A DNA stretch of 64,000 bases from Conyzicola nivalis_A (GTDB lineage Bacteria > Actinomycetota > Actinomycetes > Actinomycetales > Microbacteriaceae). Position 1 is the stretch's first letter, and each line of letters starts with the position of its first letter. The notes below the pieces were generated by a model. It searched no databases. It saw only the letters and a program-made list of their open reading frames with translations, and was not told where the DNA came from. Shown here piece after piece: positions 51,867 to 60,429 of this stretch. The translations under genes and the position numbers were made by a program. The DNA is taken from NCBI RefSeq assembly GCF_040548875.1, contig NZ_JBEPSJ010000002.1, forward strand, positions 682,001-746,000, written 5' to 3'.

Positions 51867-52717
51867 CCGGCGTTCCCGAGGTCGTCGGCGTCGTGGGCGG
51901 CGGTCGCATGGGAGCGGGTATCGCGCACGCATTCCTGCTCGCCGGGGCATCCGTCACCGTTCTCGAGCGTGACGCGGATGCCGCGGCCCACGCCCTCGAA
52001 TCCCTCGGTACCGCGATCGACACCTCCATCGCCCGCGGCACGACGACCGAGCCGCGCGAGGCGTTGCTCGCCCGCGCGACGAGCACCGACTCCGCGGAGG
52101 CGCTCGCGGGCGCGATGCTCGTCGTCGAGGCCGTTCCCGAAGACCTCGCCCTCAAGACCGGGATGCTCGAGCGCGTGGAGCGGGTCGTCGGTGCCGACGC
52201 CTGGCTCGCCTCGAACACCTCGTCGCTCTCGATCGCGCTGCTCGCCGAGCCGCTTCAGCGCCCGGAGCGCCTGTGCGGGCTGCATTTTTTCAACCCCGTG
52301 CCGAGTTCGACGCTCGTCGAGATCGTGCGCGGCCCACGGTCCGCCCCCGAGTTGATCACCCTCGCGCAGCAGTGGACCGCCGCCATCGGCAAGACGCCGG
52401 TGACAGTCAACGACTCGCCCGGCTTCGCGAGCTCCCGGCTCGGCGTCGCCGTCGCCCTGGAGGCGATCCGGATGCTCGAGGAGGGCGTCGCCTCGGCCGA
52501 GGACATCGACACGGCCATGGTGCTCGGCTACAGGTTCCCGGTCGGGCCCCTGCGCCTCACCGACATGGTCGGCCTCGACGTGCGGCTCGGCATCGCGGAC
52601 TACCTGCACGGCACGCTCGGAGACCGGTTCGCGCCGCCGAAGCTGCTGCGCACGATGGTCGCCGACGGCAGGCTGGGCCGCAAGAGCGGCGAGGGGTTCT
52701 TCGTATGGAACGACTAG
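51863..52717 (+). CDS. paaH: 3-hydroxyacyl-CoA dehydrogenase
   Basis: A 284-residue NAD-dependent dehydrogenase. The Rossmann motif is VVGVVGGGRMGAGIAHAFLL, followed by VVEAVPEDLALK and LASNTSSLSI. The catalytic His lies in LCGLHFFNPVPSSTLVEIV and the Asn in VTVNDSPGFASSRL. The C-terminal domain ends with LGRKSGEGFFVW. The GTG start at 51863 overlaps the previous stop. It would oxidise 3-hydroxyadipyl-CoA in the phenylacetate route; the location supports the paaH name over generic hbd. Confidence 0.87.
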   Translation: MTGVPEVVGVVGGGRMGAGIAHAFLLAGASVTVLERDADAAAHALESLGTAIDTSIARGTTTEPREALLARATSTDSAEALAGAMLVVEAVPEDLALKTGMLERVERVVGADAWLASNTSSLSIALLAEPLQRPERLCGLHFFNPVPSSTLVEIVRGPRSAPELITLAQQWTAAIGKTPVTVNDSPGFASSRLGVAVALEAIRMLEEGVASAEDIDTAMVLGYRFPVGPLRLTDMVGLDVRLGIADYLHGTLGDRFAPPKLLRTMVADGRLGRKSGEGFFVWND

Positions 52718-53112
52718 CGCCGGTCGACGATGAGGTTGGTGATGCGCACGGTGCACAGCCGCGCCCCCGACTCGTCGGTCACGACCACCTCGTGACTGGT
52801 GATCGTGTTGCCGAGCTGCAGCGCCGTCGCGGTGCCCGTCACGATGCCTGCGCGGACGCCGCGATGGTGGGTTCCGCTGATGTCGAGGCCGACCGCGGTC
52901 TTGCCCAGTGTGCTCGCGTGGATGACGGCGGCCCACGAGCCGAGGGCTTCGCCGAGCACCATGGATGCACCGCCGTGAAGGGCACCGAACGACTGGGTGT
53001 TGCCGATCACCGGCATCGTCGCGACCACCCGCTGCGCCGACTGCTCGAGGATCTCGATCCCCATCTTGCGGTCGAGCTCGCCGAGTTCGATGGTCCAGGG
53101 TGCATGCGTCAT
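52714..53112 (-). CDS. hotdog-fold thioesterase
   Basis: A 132-residue PaaI/MenI-like acyl-CoA thioesterase. The signature is SFGALHGGASMVLGEALGSW, with the family acid in the long helix and the C-terminal strand set (TGTATALQLGNTITSHEVVV). It is on the minus strand between plus-strand genes, facing paaZ divergently. It could hydrolyse CoA intermediates of the pathway or 1,4-dihydroxy-2-naphthoyl-CoA. Its 3' end overlaps the convergent paaH stop by 4 bp. Confidence 0.85.
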   Translation of the reverse strand: MTHAPWTIELGELDRKMGIEILEQSAQRVVATMPVIGNTQSFGALHGGASMVLGEALGSWAAVIHASTLGKTAVGLDISGTHHRGVRAGIVTGTATALQLGNTITSHEVVVTDESGARLCTVRITNLIVDRR

Positions 53113-53123
53113 GCCCGTCAGTG

Positions 53124-53141
53124 TATTGACCGAACAGCGAA
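53124..53141. promoter_or_regulatory. weak PaaR-like site between thioesterase and paaZ
   Basis: TATTGACCGAACAGCGAA fits the left half of the PaaR-type dyad (T-A-x-T-x-A-x-CG) but only part of the right half. It is the only candidate in the 47-bp divergent gap. Confidence 0.3.
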
Positions 53142-53159
53142 AGCAGAGAGCAGAAGCCG

Positions 53160-55226
53160 ATGACCTCCACCATGACCGACACGCGAGTACTGCCGAGCTA
53201 CGTCCTGGGCGACTGGTGGGACCCGCAGACCGGCACCCCGACCCGCGACGCCTCCACCGGCGAGGTACTCGCCCTGGTCGGCAGCGACGGCATCGACCTG
53301 GCCGGCGCCGTCGACTTCGCCCGCACCGTCGGGCAGCACAGCCTCGGCGAGCTCACCTTCCACCAGCGCGCGCTCCTGCTGAAGTCGCTCGCCGTGGCGC
53401 TCACCGCCGCCAAAGACGACCTGTACGCGGTGAGCGGCCGTACCGGCGCGACCCCACGCGACTCGCTCGTCGACGTCGACGGCGGCATCGGCGTGCTCTT
53501 CACCTACTCCTCGAAGGGGCGGCGCGAACTGCCGAACACCCGAACGCGCATCGTCGACGGGCCCGCGGAGAACCTCTCGAAGGACGGCAGCTTCGGCGGC
53601 CAGCACGTCTACGAACGCATCCCCGGGGTGGCCGTGCAGGTGAACGCCTTCAACTTCCCCGTCTGGGGCATGCTCGAGAAGTTCGCGCCGGCCTTCCTCG
53701 CCGGTGTTCCCACCATCGTCAAGCCGGCGACGCCGACCGCTCTGCTCACCGAGGCGGCAGTGCGCGTGATGGTCGACTCGGGCCTGCTGCCGGCCGGTTC
53801 GCTGCAGCTCGTCTGCGGCGGCGCCCGCGACCTCCTCGACCTGCTCGACGTGCGCGACCACGTCGCGTTCACCGGTTCGGCGAGCACGGCACAGTCGCTC
53901 GCGGTGCACTCCAACGTCATCCGCCGCGGCCTGACGATCACGTGCGAGACCGACTCCCTCAACGCCGCGATCCTCGGCCCGGACGTCACGCCGGACGCCC
54001 CCGAGTTCGCGGCGTTCGTCGCCTCGGTCGTCACCGAGATGACCAGCAAGGCCGGCCAGAAGTGCACGAGCATCCGCCGCGTCATCGTGCCCCGCGGCGT
54101 CGCAGACGAGGTCGTCGCCGCGATCGGCGACCGGATCGAAGCCCGCACCGTGGTGGGCGACCCGCGTGCCGAGGGCGTGACCATGGGACCGTTGGCCAGC
54201 TCCGAGCAGCGCGACGAGGTGCGCCGCAGCGTCGAGCGCCTCGTTTCAGGCGGCGGCCGGATCGTGCTCGGCGGCCTCGACGATCCCCAGGTGCGCCACG
54301 ACGACGGCACGACCGGGCCCGCCCCCGACGGTGCTTTCCTCGCCCCCGTGCTGCTGCGTTTCGACGACGCGGAGGCACACGCCGTGCACGAGATCGAGGC
54401 CTTCGGACCGGTGGCCTCGCTCATCGCCTACGACACCGTCGCCGAGGCCGTGCACCTCGCCAACCGCGGCGGCGGCTCGCTGGTCGCGACCGTCTGCAGC
54501 TACGACGCCGAGACCGTGTCGGCACTGGTCGACGGCATCGCCCCGTTCCACGGCCGCATCCTCGTGCTCGACCGCGACGACGCGCGCAGCTCCACGGGCC
54601 ACGGCTCGCCCGTCCCCCACCTGGTGCACGGAGGCCCCGGCCGGGCCGGCGGCAGCGAGGAGCTCGGCGGCATCCGCGCGGTCAAGCACCACATGCGGCG
54701 CCTCGCCCTGCAGGGCACGCCGAACGTGCTCACCGGCCTGACCGGCGAGTGGCGCACCGGCGCGGACACCGCCACGGGCGAGCATCCGTTCCGTAGGCCG
54801 CTGTCGCGACTGCGGCTGGGCGACTCGGTGCAGTCGGAGGAGCGCGTGATCACCCTCGACGACATCGCGCACTTCGCCGAGTTCACGGGCGACACGTTCT
54901 ACGCGCACACCGACGAGGAGGCCGCCGCGGCCAACCCGTTCTTCCCCGGCCGGGTCGCTCACGGCTACCTGCTGCTCTCCTGGGCCGCAGGCCTCTTCGT
55001 CGACCCCGCACCGGGCCCGGTGCTCGCCAACTACGGGCTCGAGAACCTGCGCTTCGTCACACCGGTGTCGCCCGGCGACCTGGTCAAGGTGCGGCTGACC
55101 GCCAAGCGGATCACACCGAGAGAGACGGATGACTACGGCGAGGTGTCGTGGGACGCGCTGCTCACCAACCAGCGCGACGAGGTGGTGGCCACCTACGACG
55201 TGCTCACCCTCGTGGCGAAGGAGTAG
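53160..55226 (+). CDS. paaZ: bifunctional oxepin-CoA hydrolase / semialdehyde dehydrogenase
   Basis: A 688-residue fusion that opens the oxepin-CoA ring and oxidises the resulting semialdehyde. Residues 1-520 are an aldehyde dehydrogenase domain with IPGVAVQVNAFNFPVWGMLE, the cofactor region VAFTGSASTAQSLAV and the catalytic Cys in KAGQKCTSIRRVIVP. Residues 545-688 are a MaoC-type (R)-hydratase domain, DIAHFAEFTGDTFYAHTDEE then PGRVAHGYLLLS. Length and order match E. coli PaaZ. Starts at 53160 and 53172 are both possible. Confidence 0.95.
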   Translation: MTSTMTDTRVLPSYVLGDWWDPQTGTPTRDASTGEVLALVGSDGIDLAGAVDFARTVGQHSLGELTFHQRALLLKSLAVALTAAKDDLYAVSGRTGATPRDSLVDVDGGIGVLFTYSSKGRRELPNTRTRIVDGPAENLSKDGSFGGQHVYERIPGVAVQVNAFNFPVWGMLEKFAPAFLAGVPTIVKPATPTALLTEAAVRVMVDSGLLPAGSLQLVCGGARDLLDLLDVRDHVAFTGSASTAQSLAVHSNVIRRGLTITCETDSLNAAILGPDVTPDAPEFAAFVASVVTEMTSKAGQKCTSIRRVIVPRGVADEVVAAIGDRIEARTVVGDPRAEGVTMGPLASSEQRDEVRRSVERLVSGGGRIVLGGLDDPQVRHDDGTTGPAPDGAFLAPVLLRFDDAEAHAVHEIEAFGPVASLIAYDTVAEAVHLANRGGGSLVATVCSYDAETVSALVDGIAPFHGRILVLDRDDARSSTGHGSPVPHLVHGGPGRAGGSEELGGIRAVKHHMRRLALQGTPNVLTGLTGEWRTGADTATGEHPFRRPLSRLRLGDSVQSEERVITLDDIAHFAEFTGDTFYAHTDEEAAAANPFFPGRVAHGYLLLSWAAGLFVDPAPGPVLANYGLENLRFVTPVSPGDLVKVRLTAKRITPRETDDYGEVSWDALLTNQRDEVVATYDVLTLVAKE

Positions 55227-55234
55227 CACGCCGG

Positions 55235-55852
55235 CTATGCGCGGGCGACGCCGTCGAACGCGACGGAGATGACGTCGTCTGCGAGCTGGTCGGGCGTCAG
55301 TGGTCCACCCGGCCGGTACCACTCGACGATCGAGTTGATCATGCCGAAGAGCAGCCTCGTGGTGGTGCGGGCGTCGATGTCGGCCCGCAGGCTGCCCTCG
55401 TCGCGCGCCTCGTCCACGAGCCGTGCGACGGCGTGGTCGAACTCGCGCCTGCGTTCGAGGGCCTCCCGCTCGACCGCGGAGTTGCCGCGCAGCCGCAGCA
55501 GCAGGGTCACGTACGGCAGGTCGTCGACGAGCACACGCACGGCGCCGCGCACGACGAATCGCAGCCGGGCGTCGGCCTTGCCGGTCGTCGCGCCCTCCTG
55601 CTCGAGCACGCGCTCCAGCTCGCCCAGAGCGCGGTCGAGCGCGAGGCGCAGCAGGTCTTCCTTGCTGGTCACGTGGTAGTAGATCGCCGACTTGCTCGTA
55701 CCCAGCCGCTCGGCCAGGACGCCCATCGACGTGGCCTCGTAGCCGAACTCGTTGAAGGCAGCCGTCGCGATGTCGAGCACCGCCGCGAGGTCGTACGGAT
55801 CGCGGCCCGCGCGACCGTTGCCGCCCCGACGCTCGCCAGTCGCGCTAGTCAT
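55235..55852 (-). CDS. paaR: TetR family regulator, probable PaaR
   Basis: A 205-residue repressor-type protein. The TetR helix-turn-helix is DIATAAFNEFGYEATSMGVL, AERLGTSKSAIYYHVTSKED. The C-terminal ligand domain resembles the KstR2/PaaR group (LLLRLRGNSAVEREALERRR). It lies tail-to-tail with paaZ and divergent from paaA, and a strong dyad lies between it and paaA. Phenylacetyl-CoA is the inducer of known actinobacterial PaaR; here this is inference. Confidence 0.85.
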   Translation of the reverse strand: MTSATGERRGGNGRAGRDPYDLAAVLDIATAAFNEFGYEATSMGVLAERLGTSKSAIYYHVTSKEDLLRLALDRALGELERVLEQEGATTGKADARLRFVVRGAVRVLVDDLPYVTLLLRLRGNSAVEREALERRREFDHAVARLVDEARDEGSLRADIDARTTTRLLFGMINSIVEWYRPGGPLTPDQLADDVISVAFDGVARA

Positions 55853-55894
55853 CCGTGCCCCTCCGCCCGTGGTCTTCCGACACTACCCGACGCC

Positions 55895-55924
55895 TTGAAA
55901 AGCCTATCCGCCCGCTGGTACAGT
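55895..55924 (+). promoter_or_regulatory. candidate paaA promoter
   Basis: TTGAAA at 55895-55900 and TACAGT at 55919-55924, spaced by 18 bases. The operator starts two bases later, so a bound repressor would cover the transcription start. Confidence 0.5.
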
Positions 55925-55925
55925 C

Positions 55926-55945
55926 TACTGAACGGACGGTAAGTA
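55926..55945. promoter_or_regulatory. PaaR-type operator between paaR and paaA
   Basis: TACTGAACGGACGGTAAGTA is an imperfect 20-bp dyad (TACT-x-A-x-CG-xx-CG-x-T-x-AGTA). It lies 13 bp before the paaA start and is shared with paaR on the other strand. A near-identical site is at 51070-51089. Confidence 0.68.
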
Positions 55946-55958
55946 ATCGGGAGGCGTT

Positions 55959-56921
55959 GTGGCCGAGTCGACGGAGACTATGGACGACGATGCGGGTGCC
56001 GCGCGCTTCGCGGAGCTGCTCGCGAACGAGCACCGGGTCGAACCTACCGACTGGATGCCCGAGGGCTACCGCAAGACCCTCATCCGGCAGATCTCCCAGC
56101 ACGCGCACTCGGAGATCATCGGCATGCAGCCCGAGGGCAACTGGATCACGCGGGCGCCTAGCCTGAAGCGCAAGGCGATCCTCATGGCCAAGGTGCAAGA
56201 CGAGGCCGGCCACGGACTCTACCTCTATTCCGCCGCCCAGACCCTCGGCATCGAACGCGAGACGATGTTCGATCAGCTGATCACCGGCAAGGCCAAGTAC
56301 TCGTCGATCTTCAACTACACGACACCCACCTGGGCAGATATGGGATCGATCGGCTGGCTCGTCGACGGCGCCGCAATCTGCAACCAGGTGCCCCTGTGCC
56401 GGGCGTCGTACGGGCCGTACGGCCGGGCCATGGTGCGCATCTGCAAGGAGGAGTCGTTTCACCAGCGCCAGGGGTTCGAGATCCTGCTGCAGCTCATGCG
56501 CGGCACCGACGCGCAGCGGGCGATGGCGCAGGAGTCGGTGAATCGCTGGTACGCCCCGGCGCTCATGATGTTCGGCCCGCCCGACGACGACTCGCCCAAC
56601 TCGAAGCAGAGCATGGCCTGGAACATCAAACGCTTCAGCAACGACGACCTTCGGCAACGATTCGTCGACATGCTCGTGCCGCAGGCCGAGATTCTCGGGA
56701 TCACCCTGCCCGATCCCGACATCGCCTGGAACGAGGGACGCGGGCACTATGACTTCGGCGAGCTCGACTGGGCAGAGTTCCACGAGGTGCTCGCCGGGCG
56801 CGGGCCCGCCAACGCGATCCGCGTGGCCCGCCGGCGCACCGCGCACGAGGAGGGCGCCTGGGTGCGCGAGGCCGCCCGCGCCTACGCCGACGCCCGATCG
56901 ACCGAGAGGATCGCGTCATGA
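55959..56921 (+). CDS. paaA: 1,2-phenylacetyl-CoA epoxidase, catalytic alpha subunit
   Basis: A 320-residue di-iron subunit of the ring-epoxidising complex. Metal-ligand segments are ISQHAHSEIIGMQPEGNW, KVQDEAGHGLYLYSAAQTLG and RICKEESFHQRQGFEILLQL. PTWADMGSIGWLVDGAAICN and DIAWNEGRGHYDFGELDW are also PaaA-specific. The GTG at 55959 has GGGAGG four bases upstream. It is first of paaABCDE. Confidence 0.96.
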   Translation: MAESTETMDDDAGAARFAELLANEHRVEPTDWMPEGYRKTLIRQISQHAHSEIIGMQPEGNWITRAPSLKRKAILMAKVQDEAGHGLYLYSAAQTLGIERETMFDQLITGKAKYSSIFNYTTPTWADMGSIGWLVDGAAICNQVPLCRASYGPYGRAMVRICKEESFHQRQGFEILLQLMRGTDAQRAMAQESVNRWYAPALMMFGPPDDDSPNSKQSMAWNIKRFSNDDLRQRFVDMLVPQAEILGITLPDPDIAWNEGRGHYDFGELDWAEFHEVLAGRGPANAIRVARRRTAHEEGAWVREAARAYADARSTERIAS

Positions 56922-57226
56922 CCAGCCCCGGCGACTCCGGCGGCAGGGAGACCTGGCCGCTCTGGGAGGTCTTCGTGCGATCATCCCGGGGGCTCTCACA
57001 CGTGCACGCCGGGTCGCTCCATGCGCCCGACGAGATCATGGCCGTGCGCAACGCCCGCGACCTCTACACCCGCCGCGCCGAGGGAGTCTCGATCTGGGTC
57101 GTGCCCGCCTCGGCGATCACGGCCTCCGACCCCGATGCGCGCGGCACCTTCTTCGAGTCGCCGCAGGGCAAGGAGTACCGTCACGCCACGTACTACACCG
57201 AGTCGGAGGCGGTGCCGCACCTGTGA
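56918..57226 (+). CDS. paaB: phenylacetyl-CoA epoxidase subunit PaaB
   Basis: A 102-residue subunit of the epoxidase complex. WPLWEVFVRSSRGLSHVHAG, SLHAPDEIMAVRNARDLYTR and FFESPQGKEYRHATYYT are family signatures. The start at 56918 overlaps the paaA stop by ATGA. It bridges PaaAC dimers in the complex. Confidence 0.96.
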   Translation: MTSPGDSGGRETWPLWEVFVRSSRGLSHVHAGSLHAPDEIMAVRNARDLYTRRAEGVSIWVVPASAITASDPDARGTFFESPQGKEYRHATYYTESEAVPHL

Positions 57227-58029
57227 AGACCAGCCACGTGAAATCGACCGCTATCACCCCGGAGTCGATCGTCGAGGCCGGAGCTATCGCCCCGGGCCCG
57301 GTGGCCGATTACGCCCTGGGACTGGGAGACGATGCCCTCGTGCTCGCCCAGCGTCTCGGCGAGTGGATCGCGCACGCGCCCGAGCTCGAGGAAGACGTCG
57401 CGCTCGGAAACATCGCCCTCGACCAGCTGGGCCACGCGCGCAGCATGCTCACCTACGCGGGTTCCGCGTGGGGAAAGACGGAAGACGAACTCGCCTACTT
57501 CCGCGGCGAATCGGAGTTCCGCAACCGGCAGCTGTTCGAGCGGCCGAACGGCGATTTCGCCGTGACAATCGCCCGCCAGCTGGTGGCGTCGGTCTACTTC
57601 GACTCCCTCTACACCGCCCTCGCCGACTCCACAGACCCGACCCTCGCCGCCATCGCCGCGAAGGCCGTCAAGGAGGTCGACTACCACCTCGACCACAGCG
57701 TGCAGTGGCTGCTGCGGCTCGGGCGCGGAACCGAGCTGTCTCACGAGCGCATGCAGCGCGGACTCGAGACCATCTGGCCGTTCGTCGGCGAGCTGTACAG
57801 CGCCGACCCGTTTGCCGAGGGGCTCGACGGCGTCGCGGTCGACCCGCGCACACTCCAGGCGCGATTCGACGACGTCGTGCCGCGACTCATCGCCGACGCC
57901 TCGCTCACCCTTCCCGCCATCCCGTTCGCCCGGGGCGGCGGCCGTGACGGGCGCCACTCCGAGTCGATGGGCCCGCTCCTGGCCGAGATGCAGGTGCTCG
58001 CGCGCGCCCATCCGGGTGCGAAATGGTGA
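57223..58029 (+). CDS. paaC: phenylacetyl-CoA epoxidase structural subunit PaaC
   Basis: A 268-residue ferritin-fold subunit that pairs with PaaA. YALGLGDDALVLAQRLGEWI, LGNIALDQLGHARSMLTYAG, EVDYHLDHSVQWLLRLG and RMQRGLETIWPFVGELY are typical. The GTG at 57223 overlaps the paaB stop by GTGA. Confidence 0.95.
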   Translation: MKTSHVKSTAITPESIVEAGAIAPGPVADYALGLGDDALVLAQRLGEWIAHAPELEEDVALGNIALDQLGHARSMLTYAGSAWGKTEDELAYFRGESEFRNRQLFERPNGDFAVTIARQLVASVYFDSLYTALADSTDPTLAAIAAKAVKEVDYHLDHSVQWLLRLGRGTELSHERMQRGLETIWPFVGELYSADPFAEGLDGVAVDPRTLQARFDDVVPRLIADASLTLPAIPFARGGGRDGRHSESMGPLLAEMQVLARAHPGAKW

Positions 58030-58541
58030 CCGTCGAGCGGGTCGCCCGTCCGCGCCCCGACGACGCGGTCGAACGGCAGATCTGGGATGTCGCGGCGACG
58101 GTCGTCGACCCCGAGGTGCCCGTGCTCACCATCGAAGACCTCGGCGTGCTGCGCTCGGTGCGGCTGGCCGACGACGGGATCGTCGTGCAGATAACTCCGA
58201 CATACTCCGGATGCCCCGCCGTCGACGCCATCCGCGACGACATAGTCTCCGCGCTGTCCGCCGCCGGGCACCCCCCGGCGCGCGTCGAGGTGGTGCTGGC
58301 CCCGGCCTGGACCACCGACTGGATGAGCGAATCCGGCCGCGACAAGCTCGAGCGGTACGGCATCGCCCCTCCCGCCCCCCGCCGCGCCGACGGTGTCATC
58401 CGCCTCGGCCTCGGGGTGCGGTGCCCGAACTGCGGATCGCTGCACACGCGCGAGGCCTCCCGCTTCGGCTCGACCTCGTGCAAGGCCCTCTACGTGTGCC
58501 AGCGCTGCCAGGAGCCCTTCGACTACTTCAAGGAACACTGA
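58023..58541 (+). CDS. paaD: phenylacetate pathway iron-sulfur assembly protein PaaD
   Basis: A 172-residue protein with an N-terminal MIP18/DUF59 domain (VVDPEVPVLTIEDLGVLRSV, TPTYSGCPAVDAIRDDI). The C-terminal zinc-ribbon-like cysteines are CPNCGS and CQRCQEPFDYFKEH. PaaD is thought to help metal or cluster assembly of the epoxidase. The ATG at 58023 overlaps paaC by 7 bp. A GTG at 58026 gives the usual GTGA overlap. Confidence 0.93.
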   Translation: MVTVERVARPRPDDAVERQIWDVAATVVDPEVPVLTIEDLGVLRSVRLADDGIVVQITPTYSGCPAVDAIRDDIVSALSAAGHPPARVEVVLAPAWTTDWMSESGRDKLERYGIAPPAPRRADGVIRLGLGVRCPNCGSLHTREASRFGSTSCKALYVCQRCQEPFDYFKEH

Positions 58542-59641
58542 TGGCGACGAGCACCCGGCGCCGGGCCAGCTTCCACGACCTGACCGTCTCCGGGGTGCGC
58601 CCGCTCACCGACGATGCCATCGAGGTCACCTTCGCGGTGCCCGACGAGCTCGTCGACGAGTACGACTACGCGCCCGGCCAGTACATCGCGCTGCGCACGA
58701 CGGTCGAGGGCGAAGACGTGCGCCGCAGCTATTCGATCTGCCAGGCACCCGTGACGGGCGAGCTGAAGGTGGGCATCAAGCGTGACCTCGGCGGGCTGTT
58801 CTCCACCTGGGCGGTCGAGAACCTGCGGCCCGGGATGCGGCTCTCGGTCATGGTGCCAGAGGGCGGGTTCGTCTCGCAGCTCGTCGCCGGGCCGGCGCAC
58901 TACGTCGCCATCGCCGCCGGATCCGGCATCACGCCGGCCATCGCGCTCATCGAGGGCGCACTGCGCGAGCATCCGCTCAACCGTTTCTCGCTCGTCTACT
59001 CCAACCGCACGGCGATGGACACGATGTTCGTCGACGAGCTCGCCGACCTGAAGGACCGCTACCCGTCGCGGCTCGCGCTGTACCACGTGCTAACGCGAGA
59101 GCAGCGGAGCTCGGAGCTGCTCTCGGGCCGGCTCGACGCCGAGAAGCTCGACGCGATACTCGACCGGCTCATCGCACCGGACGCGGTCGACGAGTGGTTC
59201 GTCTGCGGCCCCTTCGACCTGGTGCAGCTCGTGCGCGACACCCTCGCCGACCGGGGGGTGCCGGCCGCCGCCATCCGTTTCGAGCTGTTCAGCACCGGGC
59301 GCCCGGAGGGTCTCGCCGGCCAGACCGGCCGCCCCGTCGTCGTCGAGGCCGGGCAGGACGTGCACACGGTGCGCTTCACGCTCGACGGCACCACGGCGAC
59401 GGTCACCACGCCGGTGCACAGCAACGAGAGCATCCTCAACGCCGCCCTGCGGGTTCGCGGCGACGTACCGTTCGCCTGCGCGGGCGGGGTCTGCGGCACC
59501 TGTCGCGCGACCGTGGTCTCGGGCTCGGTGAACATGGTCGAGAACTACGCGCTCGAGCCGGAGGAGGTCGCGCGAGGGTACGTGCTCACCTGCCAGTCCA
59601 TACCGACGAGCGAGTTCGTCGACGTCAACTACGACAGCTAG
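58541..59641 (+). CDS. paaE: phenylacetyl-CoA epoxidase reductase subunit PaaE
   Basis: A 366-residue reductase that delivers electrons from NADPH to PaaAC. The FAD/NAD-binding part has YAPGQYIALRTTVEGEDVRR, SYSICQAPVTGELKVGIKR and IAAGSGITPAIALIEGAL. The C-terminal plant-type 2Fe-2S domain has FACAGGVCGTCRATVV and a later Cys in VLTCQSIP. The start at 58541 overlaps the paaD stop by TGATG. Confidence 0.95.
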   Translation: MATSTRRRASFHDLTVSGVRPLTDDAIEVTFAVPDELVDEYDYAPGQYIALRTTVEGEDVRRSYSICQAPVTGELKVGIKRDLGGLFSTWAVENLRPGMRLSVMVPEGGFVSQLVAGPAHYVAIAAGSGITPAIALIEGALREHPLNRFSLVYSNRTAMDTMFVDELADLKDRYPSRLALYHVLTREQRSSELLSGRLDAEKLDAILDRLIAPDAVDEWFVCGPFDLVQLVRDTLADRGVPAAAIRFELFSTGRPEGLAGQTGRPVVVEAGQDVHTVRFTLDGTTATVTTPVHSNESILNAALRVRGDVPFACAGGVCGTCRATVVSGSVNMVENYALEPEEVARGYVLTCQSIPTSEFVDVNYDS

Positions 59642-59649
59642 GAGCCGCC

Positions 59650-60429
59650 ATGACCATCGACCTCACGATCGACGGCGCCGTCGGCGAGATCGTCTTGAAC
59701 GACCCGGCCAAGCTCAACGCTCTCGACGAGACCGCGCTCGGCGAGCTCGCCGAGGCCTACGCCGAAGCCGCCGCTGCGCGGGTGGGCGCGGTGCTGCTGC
59801 GAGGGGAGGGACGCGCGTTCTGCGCCGGCCGCGACATCTCGCACGTCGACCCCGCCACCGACGACGCCACCGGCTACCTCGCCGGGGTGGTCACACCCGT
59901 GCTGCGGCAGATCGACGGGTTTCCGGCACCGACGTTCGCCATGGCAACGGGCGCGTGCCTCGGCGTCGGGCTCGGGCTGCTCATCGCGAGCGACGTCGTC
60001 TACGTCGCCGACACCGCGAAGATCGGGTCGCCCTTCGCGAACCTCGGCGCGACCCTCGACTCCGGCGGCCACGCCCTCTTCTTCGAACGGCTCGGCGCGC
60101 ACCGCACCCTCGACCTCGTCTACACCGGCGAGCTGATGAGCGGCGCCGAGGCGGTCGCCGCGGGGCTGTTCAGCCGCGTCGTGCCCGCCGCCGAGCTGCT
60201 CGACTTCACCCGCGAACGCGTGCACCGGGTATCGCTCGGGGCCACCGAGGCGTTCCGCGCGAGCAAGGCGCTCGTGCACGAGCTGCGCGACGAGCGCCTC
60301 GGCCTGTGGGATTCGATCGACCACGAGAACGTCGCACAGGGCGAGCTCTGTTCGACCGACGACTACCGGGAGGGTTTCGCCGCGTTCCAGCAGAAACGTG
60401 CGCCGGTGTTCGGTGCGGCCCGGTTGTGA
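59650..60429 (+). CDS. paaG: enoyl-CoA hydratase/isomerase of the paa operon
   Basis: A 259-residue crotonase-fold enzyme. The motifs are FCAGRDISHVDPATDD and FAMATGACLGVGLGLLIASD. KIGSPFANLGATLDSGGHAL is the active-site helix, with Asp where PaaG-type isomerases differ from hydratases. It may isomerise the 1,2-epoxide to oxepin-CoA (PaaG) or act later as hydratase (PaaF). AGGAG lies five bases before the ATG at 59650. Confidence 0.82.
   Translation: MTIDLTIDGAVGEIVLNDPAKLNALDETALGELAEAYAEAAAARVGAVLLRGEGRAFCAGRDISHVDPATDDATGYLAGVVTPVLRQIDGFPAPTFAMATGACLGVGLGLLIASDVVYVADTAKIGSPFANLGATLDSGGHALFFERLGAHRTLDLVYTGELMSGAEAVAAGLFSRVVPAAELLDFTRERVHRVSLGATEAFRASKALVHELRDERLGLWDSIDHENVAQGELCSTDDYREGFAAFQQKRAPVFGAARL

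Noticed and set aside
52714..53112. Considered as entD-type or menI gene name for the thioesterase
   Set aside because: The hotdog family cannot be resolved to a substrate from the visible motif, and its placement inside the paa cluster argues equally for a pathway role, so no symbol was given.
53118..53909. A 263-codon minus-strand frame opposite paaZ
   Set aside because: It is opposite a strongly conserved aldehyde dehydrogenase domain and has shadow-like composition.
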